Part shown: positions 5,938 through 12,866 of the stretch, one piece after another | How positions within the stretch are numbered: position 1 is the stretch's first letter | Layout: each line of letters starts with the position of its first letter | DNA from: Thermodesulfatator sp. | GTDB lineage: Bacteria > Desulfobacterota > Dissulfuribacteria > Dissulfuribacterales > QOAL01 | Assembly: GCA_003978135.1 (NCBI GenBank) | Contig: QOAL01000068.1 | Span: forward strand, 1 to 12,866 | Length of the DNA: 12,866 nucleotides | Reading direction: 5' to 3' | The notes under the pieces: generated by a model | Seen by the model: only the letters and a program-made list of their open reading frames with translations | What the model was told of the DNA's origin: nothing | Database searches by the model: none | Made by a program: the position numbers and the translations under genes

Positions 5938-7068
5938 ATGAGAATCCTATTTGTATTCATCTTTTCATCATTAATTCTTGTTGCCCTGCCAGCCTTGGGC
6001 ATCTATTTACATACCGGCTCAGTGGATCGTTATCTGGAATTCCCGCCTGTCACCATGTACGTGGAACATGCCGGAGAATCCTGGTTTGTTTTTACCATTC
6101 TCCTCTTGGCTCTTGCGGTTGTGCTTTGGCCACTGGTGAAAAGATTCCTTGTGGCCGTTCCCGTATCTGAAAATCAGGTAAATTCCGGGAAGCACTTTCC
6201 CTGGTGGGGCTGGCTGGCCCTGTTTTCCTGTATTGCTTCGTGGATCCTTGCATGGACCCGATTCCACTGGTTTCAACCCCTGCAGCCCTATACTTTCATC
6301 CCCCTTTGGTTCAGCTTTGTCATCCTGGTTAATGCGGCTGCCATGTGGCGTAATGGTTCGAGTCTTCTGACAAAAACGCCTGGCAAATTTCTGCTCCTTT
6401 TCCCGGCCAGCAGCTTGTTCTGGTGGTATTTTGAATATCTCAACCGTTTCGTTCAGAATTGGTATTATGTAGGGATAGAGGATTTTTCTTCCCTCAATTA
6501 TGTTTTGACTGCCAGCGTGTCATTTTCCACTGTACTGCCAGCTGTTCTTTCAATGAACCATCTGCTTAAGTCATGGAAAAGGTTTGATGCGGCCTATGAA
6601 AATTTTTTTTCTTTTACAATAAACAGGCCCCGGTTATTCGCTGGAATTTTTTTAATATTTTCCTGCGGCGGCCTTTTCTCAATAGGAATATTTCCTGATC
6701 TTCTGTTTCCGCTTCTATGGCTTGCTCCATTAATAATAGTAACATGCCTTAACTCGCTCCTGGGACTGCCAACGGTCTTTTATAATTTAAGGTCTGGTTC
6801 CTGGACAGGTATCTGCCGGCTTGCCTTCAGCAGCCTGTTGTGCGGTTTTTTCTGGGAGATGTGGAATTACTACAGCTATGCAAAATGGATTTATTGCATA
6901 CCCTTTGTCAGCCAATTAAAGGTGTTTGAGATGCCTGTACTGGGTTATTCAGGCTATCTTCCCTTTGGGCTCGAATGTGCTGTTGCGGGCTCTTTTATTA
7001 TGAGCCTTCGTGATATACTGGAATCAGGTTCCTCTCGAACTGTCCTGGCAGATTTCTCAAGGGCGTAA
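5938..7068 (+). CDS. Multi-pass membrane protein of unknown function with internal duplication
   Basis: I do not recognise this family. The 376-residue protein has about nine hydrophobic segments, beginning with a signal-like helix (1-24), and is very rich in Trp, Phe and Tyr. Two halves resemble each other: PLWFSFVILVN (122-132) and later WWYFEYLN (162-169), against PLLWLAPLIIVTCLN (258-272) and FFWEMWN (304-310). In each half an Asn is followed 34 or 35 residues later by a Glu (Glu166, Glu307), then Asn three residues on (Asn169, Asn310), then Trp 9 or 10 residues after the Glu. A further polar block, VFEMPVLGYSGYLPFGLE (329-346), looks conserved in character. An in-frame stop 15 bases upstream makes the ATG at 5938 the first possible start, but no Shine-Dalgarno site is visible. 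It stands alone, divergent from hemL, and is separated from gatB by about 200 bases. Confidence 0.8.
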   Translation: MRILFVFIFSSLILVALPALGIYLHTGSVDRYLEFPPVTMYVEHAGESWFVFTILLLALAVVLWPLVKRFLVAVPVSENQVNSGKHFPWWGWLALFSCIASWILAWTRFHWFQPLQPYTFIPLWFSFVILVNAAAMWRNGSSLLTKTPGKFLLLFPASSLFWWYFEYLNRFVQNWYYVGIEDFSSLNYVLTASVSFSTVLPAVLSMNHLLKSWKRFDAAYENFFSFTINRPRLFAGIFLIFSCGGLFSIGIFPDLLFPLLWLAPLIIVTCLNSLLGLPTVFYNLRSGSWTGICRLAFSSLLCGFFWEMWNYYSYAKWIYCIPFVSQLKVFEMPVLGYSGYLPFGLECAVAGSFIMSLRDILESGSSRTVLADFSRA

Positions 7069-7256
7069 GGCTTTTTTAGCCCCCCTTTAAATGGTCTTTT
7101 GCCCGGGACGGATTTTCAGCATGTTGGAAAATTTGTATTCAATTCAGGGAGGCTCTGTCTCTGTAGGGCTGTTACCTGTACTATGTCCGGTTGCCTGGCA
7201 GAAACAAACATGGTAGCTTCCAATGGGTTTTTTTCAGCCCAGAACAGCATAACTCC

Positions 7257-7272
7257 AGGAGTTTTCAAAATG
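7257..7272 (+). promoter_or_regulatory. Ribosome-binding site that fixes the gatB start
   Basis: AGGAG (7257-7261) lies 8 bases before the ATG at 7270. The frame stays open upstream to an ATG at 7099, but those 57 codons resemble nothing and have no such site, while the protein from 7270 begins [12 protein letters not shown] as GatB proteins do. The rest of the 7069-7269 gap shows no convincing promoter or terminator. Confidence 0.85.
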
Positions 7273-8700
7273 GAATTTGAGGCAGTTATAGGTCTTGAAG
7301 TACATGTCCAGCTAAAGACCAGAAGCAAGATATTTTGTTCCTGCTCCACTGAATTCGGAGCACCCCCAAATACACATACCTGCCCGGTTTGTCTGGGCAT
7401 GCCTGGGGTTCTGCCTGTCCTTAACAGGAAGGCAGTGGAATATGCCATGAAGATGGCAATAGCCACCAACTGTGAAATAAACACAACAAATATGTTTGCT
7501 CGTAAACACTATTTTTACCCCGATCTTCCCAAGGGTTACCAGATATCCCAGTATGAACTTCCCCTGGCTGAACATGGCTGGGTGGATATAGAGACACAGA
7601 AGGGCAAAAGGCACATAAGGATAAACCGCATACACATGGAGGATGATGCGGGAAAGCTCATTCATGATGAAAGCAGGCCTGTGAGCTTTGTGGATCTTAA
7701 CCGTACTGGCACACCCCTGATAGAAATTGTAAGTGAGCCTGATATCCGGTTTCCGGAAGAGGCTTCGGCCTATTTGAAAAAGATCAGGCAGCTCGTGAGA
7801 TACCTTAAGATCAGCGACGGAAATATGGAGGAAGGAAGCCTGCGGTGTGATGCAAATATAAGCCTCAGGGCCAGGGGAGAAGAAGGTCTTGGCACCAAGA
7901 GCGAGCTCAAGAATATGAATTCCTTCAAGCATGTCCAGAAGGCTCTTGAATATGAAATCAGGAGGCAGAGCGCGCTCCTGCTGGATGGAGGCAAGGTGAT
8001 TCAGGAGACCAGGCTTTATGACGTTTCAAGGGGCGTAACTCACTCCATGCGCGGCAAGGAAGAGGCGCACGATTACCGCTACTTCCCGGATCCAGACCTT
8101 GTGCCCATAAGTGTGGATGATGACTGGCTTGAGAGCGTCAGGGACTCCATGCCGGAACTTCCAGATGTGAAGAGGGAAAGGTTTGTGACCCAATACAGCC
8201 TGCCTGAATACGATGCCACAATTTTGACGTCCAGTCCTGACCTGGCAGATTATTTCGAGGAGTGTGTCTCCATTTACCCAAAGGCCAAGAAGGTGAGCAA
8301 CTGGATGATGGTAGAACTTTTAAAACTCTTGAAGCAGCAGGAAACAGAGATCCGCCAGTGCCTTGTTACCCCTGCATCCATGGCAGAACTTCTCGGCCTG
8401 GTGGAAAAGGGTGTTATCAGTGACAAGATAGCCAAGAAGGTCCTCGAACAGATTTTTCAAAATGGTGGATCTCCCGCCGCCATTGTCGAGAAACAGGGGC
8501 TTGCCCAGGTCAGTGATGAAGGAGAGCTCCAGGAAATAGTGAAAAAGATACTTGGTGAGAATCCCGCCGAGGTGAAAAAATACCGTTCCGGTAAGAAAAA
8601 GGTGTTCGGATTTTTTGTTGGCCAGGTCATGCGGGAGACAAAGGGCAAGGCCAATCCCAAGACCGTAAATGAAATTCTGAGAAAGATCCTGGACAGCTGA
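7270..8700 (+). CDS. gatB: Asp-tRNA(Asn)/Glu-tRNA(Gln) amidotransferase subunit B
   Basis: A 476-residue protein, the usual length of GatB. In the GatCAB complex this subunit activates the side chain of misacylated Glu-tRNA(Gln) or Asp-tRNA(Asn) by ATP, and the ammonia made by GatA turns it into Gln or Asn. The catalytic cradle is clear: IGLEVHVQL (7-15), a Cys set that could hold zinc (Cys23, Cys25, Cys38, Cys41), [19 protein letters not shown], and [17 protein letters not shown]. The last 140 or so residues are the helical and YqeY-like tRNA-binding part, ending in [15 protein letters not shown]. gatA and gatC are not in the window. It appears to be the first gene of the plus-strand run, with mtnA starting one base after its stop. 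Nothing is truncated. Confidence 0.97.
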   Translation: MEFEAVIGLEVHVQLKTRSKIFCSCSTEFGAPPNTHTCPVCLGMPGVLPVLNRKAVEYAMKMAIATNCEINTTNMFARKHYFYPDLPKGYQISQYELPLAEHGWVDIETQKGKRHIRINRIHMEDDAGKLIHDESRPVSFVDLNRTGTPLIEIVSEPDIRFPEEASAYLKKIRQLVRYLKISDGNMEEGSLRCDANISLRARGEEGLGTKSELKNMNSFKHVQKALEYEIRRQSALLLDGGKVIQETRLYDVSRGVTHSMRGKEEAHDYRYFPDPDLVPISVDDDWLESVRDSMPELPDVKRERFVTQYSLPEYDATILTSSPDLADYFEECVSIYPKAKKVSNWMMVELLKLLKQQETEIRQCLVTPASMAELLGLVEKGVISDKIAKKVLEQIFQNGGSPAAIVEKQGLAQVSDEGELQEIVKKILGENPAEVKKYRSGKKKVFGFFVGQVMRETKGKANPKTVNEILRKILDS

Positions 8701-8701
8701 C

Positions 8702-9760
8702 ATGGCAAGTATATCAGGGATTTTGAGCAAGGCAGGGAGCAAGGTCTGCCCCATGAAGTGGGAAAGCGGAGTCTATTATCTCCTGGACCAGAGAGTCCTT
8801 CCTGAAAGTGAAATCTGGCTTCCCTGCAAAACCCACAAAGACGTTTTTTATGCAATCAGGGACATGGTGGTCAGAGGGGCCCCGGCAATAGGCATAACAG
8901 CAGCCTTTGGCATGGTGTTGGCACTCAAGGAAGGGCATGGCAGGCATGACATGCTGGATTATTTCTTTTCTGCTGGCAAATATCTTAAGCAGGCACGTCC
9001 CACCGCAGTGAATCTTCGCTGGGCTGTTGACAGAATGCAGGCCGCCGTAGCCAGGGCAGGCACCAATCTGCTGGAAATAGCAGAGCAGGAGGCCCTTGCC
9101 ATCTGGGAAGAAGACGTTAGGGCCAATATTGAAATAGGCCGTCTTGGCGGTGAACTGCTTCCTGAAACAGTTGGACTTCTGACCCACTGTAATGCTGGAG
9201 CCCTTGCCACAGGTGGCTATGGAACAGCCCTCGGTGTTGCCAGAGGGGCGGTAAGCCTGGGCAGAAGGGTAACCGTCTATGCCGATGAAACCAGGCCCTG
9301 GCTCCAGGGGGCAAGGCTTACGTGCTGGGAGCTATTGCAGGACGGGATTTCAGTGGTCCTGAACGTTGACAACGCCTCGGGCCTTCTCATGAGAACCGGT
9401 CGCGTTACAGCCGTGGTGGTCGGTGCAGACAGAATTGCTGCCAATGGAGATGTTGCCAACAAGATAGGAACATACAATGTTGCTGTTCTGGCCAAGGAAA
9501 ACAGTATTCCTTTCTATGTGGCAGCTCCCGTATCCACCCTTGATGTTACAACGCCATCAGGCAAAGAGATACCTATTGAGGAGAGGAATCCAGAGGAGGT
9601 TATGGAGATTGCAGGCCGTCGGGTGGCACCTGAGGGTGCCGGTGCTGCAAACCCGGTTTTTGACATTACCCCCTGGAGGTATGTTACCGCCATCATAACA
9701 GAAAAGGGAATACTTACTCCACCTTATGAGCCAGCCATTGCCAAGGCAGTTCCTGAATAA
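8702..9760 (+). CDS. mtnA: Methylthioribose-1-phosphate isomerase
   Basis: A 352-residue cytoplasmic isomerase of the methionine salvage pathway. It turns 5-methylthioribose 1-phosphate into 5-methylthioribulose 1-phosphate. Family marks: LLDQRVLP (27-34), VVRGAPAIG (56-64), THCNAGALATGGYGTALG (161-178) with the catalytic Cys163, and VVGADRIAANGDVANKIGTY (239-258) with the catalytic Asp243. These separate it from the related eIF2B-type and ribose-1,5-bisphosphate isomerases. The ATG at 8702 is one base after the gatB stop but has a poor ribosome-binding site. The Met at 8753, 8 bases after an AAGG, would give a 335-residue protein and is a real alternative. No other salvage gene is in the window. 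The next gene starts either inside its 3' end or just after it. Confidence 0.94.
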   Translation: MASISGILSKAGSKVCPMKWESGVYYLLDQRVLPESEIWLPCKTHKDVFYAIRDMVVRGAPAIGITAAFGMVLALKEGHGRHDMLDYFFSAGKYLKQARPTAVNLRWAVDRMQAAVARAGTNLLEIAEQEALAIWEEDVRANIEIGRLGGELLPETVGLLTHCNAGALATGGYGTALGVARGAVSLGRRVTVYADETRPWLQGARLTCWELLQDGISVVLNVDNASGLLMRTGRVTAVVVGADRIAANGDVANKIGTYNVAVLAKENSIPFYVAAPVSTLDVTTPSGKEIPIEERNPEEVMEIAGRRVAPEGAGAANPVFDITPWRYVTAIITEKGILTPPYEPAIAKAVPE

Positions 9761-10652
9761 TTTCATGGGCACTGTTGCAGATTGCCTGGATGCCTTTACC
9801 GCTGCGCTGTTTGTTTACGAGCCTGAAACCCGCCGGCTTTGTTTGAACCAGTACCATTCCCTAAGTGACAATATTGTTCCCCGGGCAGTAATTGAGGAGG
9901 GGCACGGGTTTGTGAGCTGGGTGATGAAAAATCAGCGCGCACTTCAGGTGCCAAGATTCAACCGGGACAGCCGGACCCTGGGCTTTTACAGCACAGATGT
10001 CGGTCTCAAGTCATTCCTGGCCGTACCTCTTCCGGAAATGGCCGGTGTTCTCTGCGTGGACAGCAGATCGAGATTCGCCTTTGCCCAGAAACACGAAAGG
10101 ATTCTGGAATCCCTGGCAAGGACTGCCTATAACTTCATGGTTGCAGAAAAGGGTTCCCTGCAGGCGCGCTTCTATTCCAGTATCTTGAAATGGCAAATGA
10201 CATCCCATGAGGACAGGCGGACAGCCCTGGAAAGTCTGGCCGAGCTTCTTGGCTTTGAAGTGGCAATAGCGGCTCGTCACCTTGTAGGTACATCCTTTGT
10301 TGTGATAGAAGATATCGTGCAAAAGGGTGATGCCAGCCATGTTGCAATGAAATTTCAAGGTGAGAAGGTGCCTCTTGGCCAAGGCATTGCCGGATGGGTT
10401 GCAAGGCATGAATCAAGCATTTTGCTGGAAAGAGACAGTGCCCAGCCAAGAAAGGGCAGCCTTTTGGTGCCTGATGAACCATTCATGTTCGGTCCGGTAG
10501 TGGCGGGCGTATTCTGTGGGAATGAAGGCGAAGATACCCTGGATGTCAATTACTGTTTCGTGTTTTCAGGGGATGCGGATACATCTTCTTGGCCTGGAGA
10601 TATCTTGAAGGTGCTCGAGTTTCTTTTGAAAGGTCGTTTGCCGTGGCATTAG
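9726..10652 (+). CDS. Tandem GAF-domain protein
   Basis: A 308-residue soluble protein made of two GAF-like domains joined by a helix. Domain 1 (about 11-138) has the motif GHGFVSWVMKNQRALQV (59-75), DSRTLGFY (81-88) and SFLAVPL...GVLCVDSR (96-114). Domain 2 (about 165-303) repeats the core as GQGIAGWVARHESSILL (218-234), with GPVVAGVFCGNE (256-267) where the beta-sheet end should be, but is more degenerate. GAF domains bind small ligands or mediate dimers. There is no kinase, cyclase, GGDEF or DNA-binding domain, so it would act as a stand-alone sensor or adaptor. The start is uncertain: the ATG at 9726 overlaps mtnA by 35 bases and keeps the first helix, while the ATG at 9765 avoids the overlap; neither has a good Shine-Dalgarno site. 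Its end overlaps the start of the MreB-like gene by 10 bases, which suggests that the two are coupled. Confidence 0.8.
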   Translation: MSQPLPRQFLNNFMGTVADCLDAFTAALFVYEPETRRLCLNQYHSLSDNIVPRAVIEEGHGFVSWVMKNQRALQVPRFNRDSRTLGFYSTDVGLKSFLAVPLPEMAGVLCVDSRSRFAFAQKHERILESLARTAYNFMVAEKGSLQARFYSSILKWQMTSHEDRRTALESLAELLGFEVAIAARHLVGTSFVVIEDIVQKGDASHVAMKFQGEKVPLGQGIAGWVARHESSILLERDSAQPRKGSLLVPDEPFMFGPVVAGVFCGNEGEDTLDVNYCFVFSGDADTSSWPGDILKVLEFLLKGRLPWH

Positions 10653-11671
10653 CAGCACTCAAGCAGTTTATCAGGCAGGATGTTGCCTTGGATCTTGGCA
10701 CTGCCAATACACTCCTTTTTTTAGACGGCCAGGGAGTCGTGCTAAACAAGCCTACTGTCATAGCCCTTGATCTGGAAGGAAATGTCGTCTCCCTCGGTGA
10801 AGATGCCAAGGCATTTCTTGGGAAGACTCCGCCCAGGATCAGGGTAATACGTCCTCTCAGGAATGGAGTCATAGAAGATTTTCAGGCAGCAGGGCTGTTT
10901 CTTCGCGCCATTATAGAATCTGCCAGGCGCAAGAGATCCGTTTTTTCTTCGAGAATCGTTATTTGCATACCTTCACAGCTTACCCAGGTGGAGAAAAGAA
11001 GCCTGCTGGAGGCTGCCAGGGACGTTGAATTCACAAAGATCTATCTGTTGGAAGAGGTCATGGCAGCTGCAATCGGGGCGGGGCTGGATGTATCTGAAAA
11101 AAGGCCTGTAATGGTGGTTGACATAGGTGGAGGTACCACCGAGGTGGCTGTGATTGCAGAAATGGCATACCTGTTTTGCCGATCCCGCAAAATAGCAGGA
11201 GATGAGATGGACAGGGCCATTATGAAATTCATCCTGGAGGAGTTCGGCCTGAAAATTGGTCCCAATACAGCGGAAAAGATCAAGTGGCAGATAGGTTCTG
11301 CCCCTGGTTCAGATTATGTACTTAATGATTCTATTGAAATAGCAGGGCAAGATGTTGCAAAACAGATTCCATCCTCTCTAAGGCTGACCGGTTCCCAGGT
11401 ACAAAAGGCCCTTGCGCCGGTGGTCAGGCATGTGCTGGAAGCAGTTCAGGACTGTGTCCGCAGTCTTTCCCCGGAGCTTGAAAGGGAAGTCAGGGCACAA
11501 GGTATCTTGCTCACAGGAGGAGGCAGTCTCTTGCGGGGGCTGCCAAGCCTTATGTCGGACACTTTGAAGATGAAGATAAGGCATTCTGATTCTCCTCTTA
11601 CCACGGTAGTAGAGGGGGCAGGGCGTACCCTGTCTGATTTCGGGTTTTATGGCCCGGTATTTGTGAACTGA
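10643..11671 (+). CDS. MreB-like bacterial actin, divergent paralogue
   Basis: A 342-residue actin-fold ATPase of typical MreB length. MreB forms membrane-bound filaments that steer cell-wall synthesis. Seen here: a short hydrophobic N-terminus (MALAALKQFI), phosphate loop 1 DLGTANT (17-23), VIRPLRNGVI (68-77), VICIPSQLTQVEKR (106-119), LEEVMAAAIGAG (136-147), phosphate loop 2 DIGGGTTEVAV (160-170), AGDEMDRAI (185-193) and the adenosine motif TGGGSLLRG (291-299). Departures from classical MreB: EEV in place of EEP at 137-139, and no SLGG block after loop 2 (AEMAYLF instead). I start at the GTG at 10643 because AAAGG (10629-10633) lies 9 bases upstream and the N-terminus then matches the family; a TTG at 10589 would add 18 unsupported residues. 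No mreC or mreD follows, so this is probably a second MreB with a special job. It overlaps the GAF gene and is 2 bases from the glycosyltransferase gene. Confidence 0.9.
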   Translation: MALAALKQFIRQDVALDLGTANTLLFLDGQGVVLNKPTVIALDLEGNVVSLGEDAKAFLGKTPPRIRVIRPLRNGVIEDFQAAGLFLRAIIESARRKRSVFSSRIVICIPSQLTQVEKRSLLEAARDVEFTKIYLLEEVMAAAIGAGLDVSEKRPVMVVDIGGGTTEVAVIAEMAYLFCRSRKIAGDEMDRAIMKFILEEFGLKIGPNTAEKIKWQIGSAPGSDYVLNDSIEIAGQDVAKQIPSSLRLTGSQVQKALAPVVRHVLEAVQDCVRSLSPELEREVRAQGILLTGGGSLLRGLPSLMSDTLKMKIRHSDSPLTTVVEGAGRTLSDFGFYGPVFVN

Positions 11672-11673
11672 AA

Positions 11674-12648
11674 ATGAATAAAGATGGTGCCAAATCCCAG
11701 GAACAGCAGCCTTATGTTTCTGTAATTATACCGGTTTTCAATGAAGCGGAAAATCTTTCAGAGCTGCTTGCTCAGGTATGTTCCAGTTTGAGGAATCTGG
11801 AGTCAGCCTTTGAAGTCATTGTGATTGACGATGGCAGCACGGATGATTCTGCCAGGGTCTTGAAAGGTTTGAAGGCCAGATATCCAGAGCTCAGGGCCGT
11901 GATCTTCAGGAGAAATTTTGGTCAAAGCGCTGCCATGACTGCAGGATTTGATCTTGCCAGGGGAGAAGTGGTAGTTTCCATGGACGGAGATCTCCAGAAC
12001 GATCCGGCAGATATTCCAGTACTCATTGAAAAGCTTGAGGAGGGATACGATATAGTAAGCGGCTGGCGCAAGGACAGGAAAGACGCCTTTTTGTCCAGAA
12101 CCCTCCCGTCAAGGATCGCTAACTGGCTTATCGGAAAGACCACAGGGATAAAACTGCACGATTACGGTTGTTCGCTAAAGGCCTACAAAAGAGAGGTGGC
12201 AAAGAACCTGCTCCTGTACGGTGAGCTGCACAGATTTATTCCTGTGCTTGCCAGTCTCCAGGGAGCCAGGTACGCTGAAGTGGTTGTCAGGCACCATCCC
12301 AGGAAACGGGGCAAAAGCAAATACGGCATTGGAAGAACCTACAGGGTAATGCTCGACCTCCTGCTCATGCTTTTTTTTCAAAAGTTCGCCACACGTCCAC
12401 TTCAGTTTTTTGGTCTGACTGGCGGGCTCATGCTGGCCGCTGGCATTATTATCGAGTTCTACCTGACGATTCTAAAGCTTTTTGCAGGGCAGGACATCGG
12501 TAACAGGCCCCTGCTTATACTGGGTGTGCTCCTGGTGATATCCGGTCTGGTACTGGCTGGCATAGGTCTTCTGGCAGAACTCATCATACGCACCTATTAT
12601 GAGGCAAGCGGGAAACATATTTATTCCATAAGGGAAATCATTGAATGA
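11674..12648 (+). CDS. GT2 family polyprenyl-phosphate glycosyltransferase (DPM1/GtrB type)
   Basis: A 324-residue enzyme with a GT-A catalytic domain (about 14-225) and two C-terminal membrane helices (about 245-268 and 280-303). Motifs: VSVIIPVFNEAENL (15-28), VIDDGSTDDS (50-59), RRNFGQSAAM (79-88) and the metal-binding MDGDLQNDP (103-111). The basic stretch RKRGKSKYGIGR (210-221) fits the interface-binding part of polyprenyl-phosphate transferases. Such enzymes move a sugar from a nucleotide donor to undecaprenyl phosphate on the inner face of the membrane, for later use in lipid A, O-antigen, teichoic-acid-like or protein glycosylation. The sugar cannot be read from the sequence. The ATG lies 2 bases after the MreB-like stop, and the stop overlaps the next ATG, so it is in the middle of a coupled series. 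The ribosome-binding site is weak. Confidence 0.92.
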   Translation: MNKDGAKSQEQQPYVSVIIPVFNEAENLSELLAQVCSSLRNLESAFEVIVIDDGSTDDSARVLKGLKARYPELRAVIFRRNFGQSAAMTAGFDLARGEVVVSMDGDLQNDPADIPVLIEKLEEGYDIVSGWRKDRKDAFLSRTLPSRIANWLIGKTTGIKLHDYGCSLKAYKREVAKNLLLYGELHRFIPVLASLQGARYAEVVVRHHPRKRGKSKYGIGRTYRVMLDLLLMLFFQKFATRPLQFFGLTGGLMLAAGIIIEFYLTILKLFAGQDIGNRPLLILGVLLVISGLVLAGIGLLAELIIRTYYEASGKHIYSIREIIE

Positions 12649-12866
12649 ACGCCAGAGCCAGGCGTCTTGTCAAACTCTTCCTGAGGGTCATAGTAAGCCT
12701 GGGCCTTCTGTTCTGGCTACTCCACAGGGTGGACCCGGGAAAGATCCTTGCTTCGTTTAGGACCATTGCGCCAACAGTCTGGCTTTCAGCCTTTGTCCTC
12801 TACCTGATCTCACAGGTGTTGAGCAGCATCAGGTGGTTTGTCCTGGCCAGGGCCCTGGGTTTTGCC
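12645..12866 (+). CDS. LPG-synthase-TM / UPF0104 family membrane protein, 3' end outside window
   Basis: The first 74 codons are seen: a basic start (MNARARRLVK), a first membrane helix at about 10-27, HRVDPGKILASFR (27-39), and a second helix at about 43-61 ending in SSIRWFVLARALG (60-72). The basic start, the short D-x-x-K/I-L loop and the S-x-R-W after helix 2 are typical of the family that covers the membrane part of lysylphosphatidylglycerol synthase and stand-alone relatives, often placed beside polyprenyl-phosphate glycosyltransferases and suspected to flip lipids. The ATG shares bases with the glycosyltransferase stop (ATGA), and AAGGGA lies about 9 bases upstream. The C-terminal part, and so any aminoacyltransferase domain, cannot be judged. 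Confidence 0.8.
   Translation, partial: MNARARRLVKLFLRVIVSLGLLFWLLHRVDPGKILASFRTIAPTVWLSAFVLYLISQVLSSIRWFVLARALGFA

Noticed and set aside
7059..7088. Terminator after the membrane protein gene
   Set aside because: Only a 4-bp GGGC/GCCC stem with a long loop can be drawn, and the T stretch lies inside the loop instead of after the stem.
7099..7269. In-frame N-terminal extension of gatB by 57 codons
   Set aside because: The residues resemble no GatB sequence, and the ATG at 7270 has AGGAG at the right distance and the family's N-terminus.
7312..7932. Long open frame (206 codons) on the minus strand inside gatB
   Set aside because: It is antisense to a strongly conserved gene, shows no domain-like pattern and reflects codon bias.
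10589..10642. TTG start for the MreB-like gene
   Set aside because: It adds 18 residues unlike any MreB N-terminus and lies deeper in the GAF gene, while the GTG at 10643 has a good AAAGG site.

Overview
The window looks like chromosomal DNA of a Gram-negative, Desulfobacterota-like (deltaproteobacterial) bacterium. The evidence is indirect: a detached Fo cluster of ATP synthase (atpB, atpE, atpZ, atpI with no F1 genes beside it), a c subunit with a cleavable-looking N-terminal signal and a Gly/Cys-rich first helix, the C5-pathway gene hemL next to it, and a GatB that points to indirect aminoacylation of Gln- or Asn-tRNA. No phage, transposase, CRISPR, tRNA or rRNA was seen.

Region 1 (2-1885, +) is the 3' part of a UvrA-like double ABC ATPase. 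It is not a standard UvrA: most of the first zinc module and the DNA-clamp insertion domain are missing, and the second nucleotide-binding half has lost its catalytic Glu, Q-loop Gln and H-loop His, although the frame is open. Region 2 (1886-2206) has no gene and separates convergent genes; it holds a nested inverted repeat of about 158 nt that could be a structured RNA or a MITE-like remnant.

Region 3 (2207-5721, -) reads hemL, atpB, atpE, then a hairpin plus an intrinsic terminator, then atpZ and atpI. The Fo assembly genes sit downstream of the rotor and stator genes and behind a terminator that ends 7 bases before the atpZ start codon, which would hold their expression far below that of the c subunit. 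A consensus-like promoter overlaps the end of hemL and would drive atpB.

Region 4 (5938-7068, +) is one unrecognised multi-pass membrane protein, divergent from hemL, with a visible internal duplication.

Region 5 (7270 to the end, +) is a tightly packed run, probably one operon: gatB (amidotransferase), mtnA (methylthioribose-1-phosphate isomerase), a tandem-GAF protein, an MreB paralogue, a polyprenyl-phosphate type GT2 glycosyltransferase with two C-terminal membrane helices, and the start of an LPG-synthase-TM/UPF0104 membrane protein. Spacings run from 2 bases to overlaps. The last four genes look like a sensor, cytoskeleton and envelope-glycan module without mreC or mreD, and this is the most system-like part of the window.
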